Below, piece after piece: positions 22,913 through 34,900 of a DNA stretch of 64,000 nt. Position 1 is the stretch's first letter; the number at the start of each line of letters is the position of its first letter. This DNA is from Tridacna crocea (Eukaryota > Mollusca > Bivalvia > Cardiida > Cardiidae): NCBI GenBank assembly GCA_943736015.1, contig OX031061.1, positions 59,402,192 through 59,466,191 on the forward strand, in the 5' to 3' direction. The position numbers were made by a program, and so were the translations under genes. Below the pieces are notes generated by a model, which saw only the letters and a list, made by a program, of their open reading frames with translations, was not told the origin of the DNA and searched no databases.

Positions 22913-25900
22913 GTAAATATTATATTTTCTTCCTGATAAAAGTTTATACAATAAAATTTATTATACTTTCAACACCAATGCTTCTTCATTATAAGCGCTC
23001 CAAGAGCGATTGAACTGTTCATGACGTCACACTAGCAACTGAAATAAAATGAAATTAAAGGTGGCCCTTGAGATTTTGGGACGAAAATTTTACAAAAAAG
23101 CAAAAAAAAAAAACAATCCTTATACTCCCATAGCCTTTTAATTTGCCTTCATAAAACCCCAGTAGTCGAAAACCATCCGATCACACGAGAAATTAGATTT
23201 CTTACGGACCAGTATGACACCAACAGGAGACACGTTCTATTTCTAGATTATCAATTCTCTCATTTAAATACAGGAAAACACGGACAAAGTTTCAAACATT
23301 CGTCGGAAGAAGACATTATGGAAAGTAATTGTTACATGTTTGTTATGTAATGGAATTTAAGCGTTATTAGTCACGTGCCAGTCATTTGACATTCCCACAA
23401 TGCTTTATTGCTTTTTGACGCGAAACCTAAAAAAAAGCTTAAGAGGCTACGTAGCCTTTTAAGGGAATACCATTAAAAAAAATTGTAATTTCATGATTCT
23501 TACTTATTGATGATTTGTATTATTTTTTCATATAAATTTCAATGATATTTATATTTTTTTAATTTGGTGTGATGTGAAAATTCTAAATACCCACCTTTAA
23601 GCTGTCCATTCTATTTTCTTTCTCCCTTTCTTTTTTATCTGTTTGTCTTCTCTCTGTGAAAAGGAAGTCCAACACGTCTTCAAAAGTATCGACCGAGTTC
23701 AGCCTGCATAGTCCACGCAGGCTGGCCTGGGTAGATTTTATTTTTGTCAAGTTTTGTTGTGTAAGAGTACAGTACAACCCAACAATATGATTAGTTAATA
23801 ATTAATTAATTTAGCCGTTTATTTGGCAAGACGGATCCATAGTATGCGATGGCTTGCTCTGTGTATTGCATCAGGCCACTAAGATGCGTGAAACTCACCT
23901 TTTTCAGAGTGCCTTTCATATGTATTGTCCTGAGTCAAATTGTATATTTTGCTTCCTGTTACAGTATACAAGAACGACTGTGGTACACTTGCAGTTGCCA
24001 TGCCGGCTATAGACCGTAAGCGTGTACTATAAACATTTGTTCCACATGGCACAGTGGACGAAGATATAAAGGTGGAATGGAAGTTACACAACAAAAATGT
24101 TACATGGACGATCAGCAATTCGTCGAAATACATTCTGTCGTCTCGACAAAATACCTATACAATGGATCTCAACTGCACGAAAAACGATAAGGCACAGTAT
24201 TCAGCCAAACTTGTAACGCCAGCTGGAAAATGTTCAAGTGGATGGGTGAGGTTAGATATCCGTAATGGTATGTTTAATATCACTGCCAAGGACACAGTTT
24301 TACAAGGTAAGTTGTTAAAAGTACGACTGCATCCTGGCAGGTTCTTTGGTTCTCGTCTCTATTATCGTATCGCCAAGTAGCCATCGCCTGGTCCATATTC
24401 TCCAACCCTCCTTCAGCACATTCTTAATCTTTATGCCAAAGGAGATTTTCTAAATGAAGAAACACACCTACTATCCGTCCAGAAGCTGTGTTACTTTCCA
24501 ATTAGAAAATTAATGAAAGTAACACTGAGAATATTCTAATAATGGTTTAATAATGCGGCAACAGCCTCATTCTGCAGCGGGTCTTCACAGATTTAACTTT
24601 GGCCACTGACCCAGGCACAAAGCTTGCGTATTGCAAATCAGCACCACCGTCCAGTGATTACGGATTTTCATTGGCACGTCCATGCAGCGGACAAGGATCG
24701 TTTTTTTCAGGGGGGGGGGGCGGCATGACCTCAGTCGGGTTTTTATTTTCTACTTTATTGATTATTTGTAATTATTGATGACAAATTTCTTGCCTTATAC
24801 CAAATTGCTGTCTGTATAAAAATAATGAGTAGAGATACTCCAGGAACTGACTGAACTGGAACCAAAACCTTATCCCGAACACCAAAGGAACTAACAATGA
24901 CCAGGTTACAAAATTATGATAATATATGTTGTAAACACTGTTATCTGAATGACGGCTACAATTGTCCCAGCTGCCCTGGGTCACAGGACGTTTACATGCA
25001 TTAAAAAACAACAAATTTTCCTACAGTGCATACAAAAATTTCATGGCTAATTTTGAGATGTACACAGAGATATATGTGTGATAAATTTGAAAGCCGTGAC
25101 GGTTTGCAAAATCGGTCAGATAATCCCAAGCTAATAGACGATCGGCTTATTTAACGCATAGTTCAACTATCGGTGCATCTAAGGGATGCGCATATCAGGT
25201 CTACGTTTGTTTAGAAGTATTTATGTCAAGAATTCCAGAAAATTTACTAGAGAGGCCCTTAGGTATGCTGGAGGCTTGGCTTCCCTCAGCAGATGGTGCA
25301 GCCTCAGCGCAAATTGCGAGGGATCTTTGGAAGCAATATGCACAGACCGGAAGTACAAAAAAACTTATCACGGAGCGGCAGACTACGCGTCACAAATCAA
25401 GCCTAAGACCACTACATCGTGAATGAATACCTACCAGACCGCTTTCAAACAGCAACAGTAGCTTGGGTTCCAATCTGTTCATTTTTTCCCTTTTCTATCA
25501 TTCAGACGTTACTTTGTCAAGAATGAGTATACTTACGGAAGCGATTAAATCGTTTTGTCACAGATCTGTATAGACCCCAAAAGGACCCTCAAAGGAGACC
25601 GCGATAAGGAGTGACTAAAAGATTAGAGCTCCCATGGACAGAGGCAACAGAAACAACTACAGCTGCTGTGACCTTCGGTACTCGCAACTACCAGATTACC
25701 GCCTGGCAAGTGTGGAGTCGTTTAGCTGATAACGGTTTGCAAAGATGTCGCCCTTGCTGCGGGTCGGTTTTGACGCACTGCCATCGCTGTTACAGAGGAC
25801 GATGGTCGTGGGAATCGTAGACTGAAAAAGACAGCGGAGAATATTATTTTATTCTTAAAGGCCCAGTAAAGGCAAAAATATTAAAGTAGGTGTCATAATA

Positions 25901-28900
25901 CATTTGGAAATATTTTGGAAGTCCTGCAAGTGTAAAATTTCACTAAAACATTGACAATTGCTTTAGATTTCGTAAAGGTATTGCTTCAGGAAAACGGGTA
26001 ATAGTAATAGTCAGAAGGTACTCATTGCCACTCTTAGTTTTTGGCAATAGACCTACACAAGCATTTATAAACCTGCTGAAGGTTAATCAGATGCAGGGAT
26101 CGGCTGTAGTGTAGCCTTAGGTATGACCTGATTGGGTTTGCCTGCTATCTGATAACTATAACAAGACATACAATAATCTGATACATCTGCTTTAGACCAG
26201 GCCAATAAAAATGGTTAAGAAGTTTGTGATACGTTTTAATGATACCTAAATGACCTGATATAGGTGCTTCATGAGCTAAGTTTAGTATTTCTAATCTATA
26301 GGACCTATGAATGACAATTTGATGATTGACAGCCCACTCATCATCAACAGAGACTTCAGGAGGGTGCAACTTTCTCATTAATGTTCAATTTCCTTTTTCA
26401 TATAAAAACAGGCAGGTTTCTGTGAAAGATTAGTTTCACTTCAACCTTTCTGAAATAAAGGTACATGTACTATTTCTGAATCCTTGTATTGGTCTTCACT
26501 TAGTTTTGAACTTGATCTTGCCTTCATTAACTAAAGGTGAAGATGTGTAATCCAATTCTGGTGAATTTTATTAAGAATTTGTGTGACTTCCAGATGGTTT
26601 TTGTGAATCGACCTTTTGATCTAATTTTAGATAAATGACCCAACAAAGAACCAAATAAGTCAGTATAAGACTGATTTTCACTCAAAATGACTCTCTTTGC
26701 CATAGCTATGGTAACTGCACATGAAGCGTAAAGGTCAGGAATCTCTTCCTCAATTGGATCGAGTGATTGATCCATGCAAGGTGTGTCAGTTACAAGTTTA
26801 TTAACAATTACCTTATCTCCGGCTAAATTATTGCCTAATAACAAACGAACACCTTTAAAAGTTTTTTTTCCTGATACAAACAGTCACTGGATCAGTAATT
26901 AAGTCTGAAGACAAATAAATGTTATGAAACGGAACATTAACAAATCCACATTCTACACCCTGAATAAGGAAACTTGTGCCAGAAGAAGTCTTCTCAGAAA
27001 AACGCAGGACATCTGCTAAAATAAGAGATTGAGAAACTCCAGTATCACGTAAAATTTTAATAAGGGTAGACTGGGCAAAATCACTTTTTAGTGACACAAA
27101 ACCATCTGATAAAGAATGGCACATAAATCTCCACAACAGTATCAGTCACAGGTACTTTGGCCTGGACTAAGGGTTGGTCTTTAAAACATGACTGAGGTGT
27201 AGGCTTCAATGAAGTCAAGCCTGTTGGCTTAAAATTTTTCCCCGTTTTCTTCTTAAAACAAGACATAAAAAAAGAAACGTATTTATCAACTTCCTGTTCT
27301 TAAAATGGCGGTAATCTGAGGTGTTTTGTTATGCCAAAGCCATTAACCGCATGCAAAGATGTGTTTTCTTTATTTCCTTTGCCTAACTCTTTCATTTCCA
27401 TCTGAAATTGTCCATCTTCTTCTAATTCAGTGTATTTTTTTTTTCTTTTTCGGCATACACTTTTTTCTTTTTCTAACTCTAATTCTTTTTCTGTCATTCT
27501 TTTATTTGGCTCTTATTTTCATAATGATTATTTTTCTTCTTGCTCTTATTTTAATTTGAACTCTTTTTCTTTCATCCTTTCTTCTTATTCCAACTGTAGT
27601 TTGATTTTCTCTTACTCAATATTGATTTTAACGTCTGTCTGAGACACAAGAACGAGAGACAGAGCAGACGAGTCAAGTATTTCTTCGTGAACTAAAAACT
27701 GAAAAATGGAATTCATAATTTCATGCTTTAAAATAGTACTTTTATCGGCAGTCAGTTTATAATGAGAAGCAAGATCTAACACATCAGACCTTTATGCCAA
27801 ATTTAACAACTCCTGTGACGGCTCAGCAGTAAAATTTTCAAGATAAAAAGACATGATTGCTTTTTGCAGGATCAAGAGAAAAAAATTCAAATTCCATTTT
27901 TTTATCATCATTTATTATCTAATAAACTTTAATACCGTAACAAGTTCAAAATAATTTCAAAATTTGTCCAAAATTACTAGACGATCAATCCCGGACGAGC
28001 CCAAATTTCTGTTACTTTTGTGAAGATGCATTAAAATCTCTTTTCAAAGAAAGACTGACTCAGAGACGTACGTTTTTATTCTTTACCAGACGACAGAAAG
28101 TTAAGCAGTAAATAATGAAAGCAGTGCATACAGCAGATTAAGAAGGCTCAAATGAAGGGAAGCAGATAAGTACTGTTTACTTGTTCATATTTTCCAACAA
28201 TGCTTTCTGTCCAATAAAAGACAAAATCCGTCATTTGAGCCAAATCTGAACTGTCCTCTTCAAATGCCTTTACTTCCGGTTTAATGCAGAGAAATGACCC
28301 TCCCTTACAAAATGACCCACGGGTCATTTCTCTACGTAGAGGAATCACCTATGGGCCATTTCTCTACGTAGAGGAATGACCCGGATTATTCTACATAGAA
28401 AAATGACCCCAGAGGAATGACCCGGGTTATTATTCTACGTAGTGAAATGACTTCTGTGGTCATTTCTCTACGAAGAATAATGACCCGGGTCATTCTGTAG
28501 GGGAGGGTCATTTCTCTGCATTACACCGGCAGATCCGAAATATTGTCATGTTATAAAACGTTAACGGGTTATGTAGCCTCTTAAGGTGATTTTCTTTTCA
28601 ATTTCGCACCTGAATTTCACAAAGATTGGAGGGAATGTCAAGTGATTAAAAAGACACAAAAAATAACATGTTATTTATGTGGGTGTCGTATTCAAGTAAG
28701 TGCAATATTTTATTTCGTAAAAACAGGCAGAGTTACCAATCACAACCAATCGACCCGTTACTTGCACCTCTTGTTGCATGTAGCCGCCCATTTCATTTCC
28801 CTTTGCAGGGAAAACTATATTTTGTTGCGTTAGGCAGAGTTACCAATCACAACAATCGACCCGTTACTTGCACCTCTTGTTGCATGTAGCCGCCCATTTC

Positions 28901-31900
28901 CTTTCCCTTTGCAGGGAAAACTATATTTTGTTGCGTTTATTAGTATATGGTCCATTTAAATCTAGGTCGTGACATAAAAATGCCAAAATGCCTCTTTAAA
29001 TACAGGTATCACCTTTTGGGATAACCCTCCTGTCCCACCTAACCGAAAATTCCGCCGACTGCGTGACCTTGACCTTGGGGTCACGTGGGTCAAACTCGGC
29101 CAGTACCGAATTAATTCGGCCTATTCGTTTAATGTTCGTCCCGCCGAACATTTGAATTCGCTGCTTTTCGTTTGGCATGTTCAGTGTCCGCAGAAAATGT
29201 TTTTTTTCCATGCACAAAATCTCCGATGCATGCAACGATCTTATTTTTGGGAATGCGTTCGATTATGGCCCGCAGAGGGATCGGTGGGCGTGCATTTGAC
29301 CTTCGGCCCCTTTCGTTCTGGTGTCATTAATAGATCCAAGCGAATCTTTTTTCGGAATAATCGTCCTCTTAGCCCCGAATCTCTACTGCTTTCATTCCGA
29401 TCAGCGTACCTGACCTGATCGAAAAGGCCAACGCCGGAATCCCGATCGCTGGACGTCAATATCGATTCTGTACCGTGTTTTCCACGACTGCCGTTCGAAT
29501 TTCCGTTTGAACAACGTACCAACCAGGCTATCTTTTTATGAATCCTGTATTTCTGGTTATAGCTTCGTTCACATTGCAGATGCTGGACTGTACACAATAT
29601 CTACAGAAGTTTTGAAATTAGAAAAAAAGTCAATAGATTTGTAACATCTCTCCATGAACAGTGGCAGCAGCTGATAGCAGCTCTATAACTCCAAAATGAC
29701 ATGTTTACAAAGATAGTTGCTGCTGAAGGCTACTACACCAATGAATACTAGCAGCATTAAAAAATGACACCGTAGCAAAAACATTGTGAAATCTTATTCG
29801 TAGAGACTCTTCGGGAATATTCGTTATATATAAGCGGTTGGTGAACATTCGATATCCGTTACAGTCGTTACTCAAACGGTATCAATTCGTCTAGGTTTCA
29901 GAATAAGCTAAGGCATAATTCGAAGAAGTAACGTTGGCTATTTGAATTATTAGGAGCAAGTTCATTATTTTTATGTTGCTTTGTTTGTGCAAAATCGTTC
30001 AACCAAGAGTTCGCCGAATAAAAATGCTACGAATACTGCAAGTTGCTTTCTAAATTTTCGGTATTATTTCGCCGCGAATTTCGCTTAAGTGGGACGGTGG
30101 GGGGCGTTACGAATCCACAATTTCAGCATCTTGCCACAGTGGTTAGGAAATTCATATTATGATAACCGTTTTAACCCGTTTAGAAATGATACATTTCTCT
30201 CTTTTTTTCAGTTCCACCAAGTTCGTTGACCTTTGTTAACGCCGTGGACGTAGAAAACTGTACTAGTTGTATACCTGTAAAAAGCGAAACAGATGCTGAG
30301 ATTCAGTGCCAAGTCATAGGTGGAACACCTCCAGTGACTGTGAAAATTGCTATTGATGGCAAAGATGAGGTCCAGTGTGATTTTGATGAGCCTTTCAATA
30401 AAACTTGCAATACGTCAAAATATGTTAATAATGACTTTCATCTAAAGGATATTCGTTGCGAGGCAGAAAATGAAGCCCTCGACCAGCCACTTACTACATC
30501 GACCAAATTATTTGTCGATAGTGAGTATTACAAATTGAATCTTTAGATAACGAAAGCCTACAAAGGTCAAAATGAAGGTAAAATGTGTTTTCAAAATACT
30601 GTATAACATAAGTACATGCATAAAACACACATATATGTATAAATGTGTATTGACACAAAAAGAAATGTCACACTGATTAAAAAAAAACCTGGTAATAACA
30701 TGATTTAAAACATGTGATCCAGCAATGAAAGTATAATTATCCTCGATCTTGACAAAATTGTGGAAACTTTTTGTTTAATTGATGTTTCACATCACATCTT
30801 TTTTGTCGTTTCAGTTATTTGGCAGCCGAGGGACTGCAATTATCCATATCTAGCTGGGTTTTCTTTAACTAATTACTCGCCAAGAATTACCAAAATTTCG
30901 CGAAAGATTATTTCTAAACCTCAGGCTACTATCATACATCAACATTTTCGAAAGATGATAAGAAGTGAAAGAGCACTAAAACCTTTCGCAATGGCGATCA
31001 TCAGTCTCCGTAAAGAATGTAGTTGAGCTTTTGAATCGACCCACTGACCCCATGGTTTCAAGCCTTGTATATTACAAGATGACATACCGAGCTCGGTAAA
31101 ATCTCGACCGTATCTTTATCGAGTTGGTATTATTATTGTAAAATGAACAGGAAATAATGCATTTTACATGATTTAAACACTGATGAAAAAGGGATAAAAT
31201 CGGAAAAAATAACAATCATTAATATGAAAGGTATTCAGATGAAAGTTGCACTTTTTATTTCATAAAGTAGCTTTCGTTAAACCGTCCGTGGTTTAGTAGT
31301 CAGGATTATGAAGTAGGAAAATCAGGAATAAAAGAGTTGAAGATCGATATGGTTTTGATCGATATCATAGAAAGCTGCGTAATGCACTATCCAAATACAC
31401 AGATCTGCAAAAGGAGATTCGAATGGATTTCACGAAACTCAATCTTAAGGCAAAAACAGTAAAAATCAAAATGCTGCCAGCACTATAATCGGTCGACATT
31501 GAATAACTACAATGGTTTGAAATCACACAAAAGAGTTGTTTGAACCATGTATGGGATAGAAATCCTACACCTTATACTTGAACCACTTAAAAATATCCCG
31601 CTTTTTTCTGTCCTTTACAAATCAACAGTTTAACGGACTGCTAAAAATATATGTTTGCCTGTCGTTAGCAAAAGAACGTAAAATATATGTGACAATTCCG
31701 ATGAGTAATAGCCATTATTTAGCTTTGGATATCATTCATCATAAATAACAATACCCAACATTTTTTTTCAAAAAGTTAACTAAACTACAATATTCTTTTC
31801 TGCAACTTTTGCAATTTCGGTAACTATAGTGTAACATATTGTTAGATATTATCTACTTCAAAATGGTATGAATAAGTCGTACAAAATATACCTGCATAAT

Positions 31901-34900
31901 GACTTTCAAATTGGTTGCTTTTGGCTGCTAGTGGGACTTTATTTATTTTTATCCATTTCTAGCAAGCCACTGTTTTTATCTAGACATATTGTCCTACCTA
32001 ATGTTTGATGACTGGCTAAATTGTCCTATTCGATTTCATTATTACTTTCATTATTACTTCATTCCAAAACATTTATCCCAGATCACTTCAAAACACGTAG
32101 TATACCCAACCCTCAACCCAAATGATGTAGTTTAGACTTTTCTGAATTGAAACTATTTGGAAATGTGTGAATCAAATGTAGTGATAGGACTCGTTGAAAG
32201 GGTACAACAAACACTGTGGGAAAAGGAAAAAATGAAGGTTATCTGAATGTTGCCTTTTTCCTCAATAATTTTAACAGCGGCCTTCCCCGGGGTCATCAAA
32301 AACGGGATAATTTGGTCTGCATGTTAACAAATTAGAAAATGATTTGAGTTGAAGGCATAGATCTACGATTAGACTGCACGTTCTGTGCTGTCTGATCGCG
32401 AATATATACCACATAAAGCGCTGATAGGGTTGATATGAGAACCCTGGATATACACCTACTGAATGTTTGCGACATGCGCCCCAATGTCATTATGAATTCT
32501 CGTTGTCTATTATTTGGAGAAAAACACTTTTCCAACGAACTTTTCATTTAACAGCTTTCGGAGACATTTCTCAAATAGATATGGATCTCTAAAGGCTTGG
32601 TTGTAAGGCCTTTACCGAGTATTCTGGTACTTATCTCCCTAGAGAAGAATGCCTTTGAAAACATTGTGGGAATAGAACAATATGGTTGTAACCAAGAGTG
32701 TACCTTTTTTTCCCACATATGTTTTCTGCTCGTTAAAAAAAAACTTATCTTTTCGATTGACCCATATTGGATTCGTGGACTGCTAATGCTTTTAATGCGG
32801 TTTTACGTTTTGTTACATGATCAATATTTAAGATATCGGAATGATAACCCGTATGGTTCGAGAACTATTTTTGAGTAGCATCACAGCCTTGAAATATCTT
32901 CAACCAAAACACATGTCCCTTGTCCTAGTAACTTTTTTTCAGTAGAGGTGTAGGGAACACTGTTTATTTTTACAGTAGCCTACCCTTCGAAAATTAATTC
33001 CTCTCCTGGCATGATATTGATCAACAGGCAGTTGAGTAAAACTAGAAATCAGATATGAGATTTATTTAAGATAAAAAAATACGAGTAAGTGTAATGGAAC
33101 AATGATATACCGGTATTTCTTTATTGGATGAAAAGTTCACGAAAAAAACCAAGAGCAACTTAAAAAGTGTGCAGGGTGAGTAACCTTTTACACCGACTCG
33201 CCCTACCGGGCAAATAGATAAAAAAAAACAATTTTAACATCCCTGCCATTGCAATCAATGTAAAAGTATTAAAATCTGACAGCAGCTTTACGCACGACGA
33301 TCGTGCTATCACTGTGAATCAGGAATATTGTTCATTTCTTTAAGAAAATATATTGTCATTCGACTGTTCTTCAATTATAAAGCAGCTATCAGTTACGCTA
33401 AAATGTCGGTGCCCCGATGATATTTGTCCCATTATGTCACAAAAAAGTTGTTTTGAAAATGATTTCAAAGCACTGTAAAATCTGAAAGCTTTGTTTTTAA
33501 TGACTCTTTCCCTTCCCCGCTCCGTGTATTGAATTCAGATTGGATGCTAAGAAGATTAGTATGAAAAATCCACTTTTTGTTGTGAGATTCAGGATGCTTT
33601 TTCGGACATTATGATTGGATTATCATTTACAATTTATAAATGCACCTAAATCAATTCACTCTAGAACATGTTTATGTCAGATTATTTGTATGTACTTGCA
33701 TTAAGGCTTTTTACATTCGACCTTTTTTCTTTTCATGTGAAACAATTATACACTGACCTTTCTGCAAACGCGAGTTTGGCACGCACACCTTGGTACCAGA
33801 GTATTTTGGTTGATACCTCCCACAACTAAACCAGAAAATGGAAATAGAGTTTATTTTGATGATATTATACACTGTATGGAAACTCTGTACGGGAAATTTC
33901 TTCGGTGAATTCAAGATGGCGGACACGTGTTATTGACAAAGTAAGTGTCGTTTAATTTTGATCCAAACTTGTTTCAAATTGCATCCCCTACAACGAGTAA
34001 GGTACCAATCTAAAGAGCTTTGATTGAAAAATCAAGCCATAGTAGCTTATGAGAAAACGGGAGTGCCTCTTGTCCGTAATCCCGTGCTGAACATGATGTT
34101 TTGATGAAGTTGAAAAACTAAGTGGGAGACCGGAAGAAAACTGGCTTTATTTCATCGAATAGAAAGCTAATGATAAAATAATGTGCCTCGATCGGTGGGG
34201 AAATGTCATATTCTTACAACTGTTGCTTATATTTACTGATTTAGCTGTTATAAAGTTTTGAAATTTTGCATGGTGTACTCTTCGGTGCAAACCGAAACTA
34301 AACTACTGTACGTTTGGGTGATCGGAATTTCTGTTCGCTTCGGTAACAAATATGATGTCAAAAATCTGTACGCTTTGGTGAAAACGATCAAGGAAGGAAA
34401 AAAGGAAATGTACGAACAACCTACATGGGTCATTTACTTGATGTTTTTATGTTGAACTCAAAGAAACGTGATGTATATATCCGCAACTTTGTACACTAAA
34501 ATGGCTCGTTATTGAGAAGTGCTGAGCAACATGAACAGAAGCAGCTTTTATACATGTATATGGGCCTTTGACATAAAAATAATAAACTTAAGGTTTTTGT
34601 CTATAGTAGAACACTGAAAGCAGAAAAAAAACACGAAAGTCGTTACTCATCCATGTAACTGAAACATAAAAGTGGGTGTTTATAAAAGCTTTAAAATGAA
34701 AGCTACGGAATAAGGACAATGTCCCTTGGAAATGCTTACAAAAGGATGATATAGAGGGGTTGTAACTCGGAAAACGATGTATTGAAGACAGGGTTGCCTG
34801 AGTGTGTTGTATAATCATCCAGAGTTTCTAGTCAAAGGATCTGATACTTTGAAAATTAAGATCGAAATTAGTGGTGGGGGGGGTCCCTAAATGAAAAAAA

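Larger units (their letters stand above)
26145..28015 (-). mobile_element. Ty3/gypsy-type LTR retrotransposon remnant
   Basis: On the minus strand the order is: LTR end ...GTAACA (28015-28010); a primer-binding-like site (28003-27988) resembling the tRNA-Pro type with two G missing; gag-like sequence (about 27900-27300); a retropepsin region with LRDTGVSQSLI (about 27140-26790); then an integrase zinc-binding region with HEAPISGHLGIIKTYHKLL and FYWPG (26378-26145). Reverse transcriptase and RNase H, which normally sit between protease and integrase, are absent, so an internal deletion occurred. Frames are broken by stops and shifts. It is not a working element. Confidence 0.8.

Noticed and set aside
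27359..27642. Hydrophobic plus-strand frames rich in Phe and Leu
   Set aside because: They are the antisense of Glu/Lys-rich gag sequence of the gypsy remnant.
29241..29597. 118-residue minus-strand frame inside the 1.09-kb insertion as a transposase
   Set aside because: No DDE, helix-turn-helix or zinc-finger signature; Arg/Ser-rich and unsupported.
31285..31312. tRNA-like 5' half (TCCGTGGTTTAGTAGTCAGG)
   Set aside because: No B box or 3' half follows.
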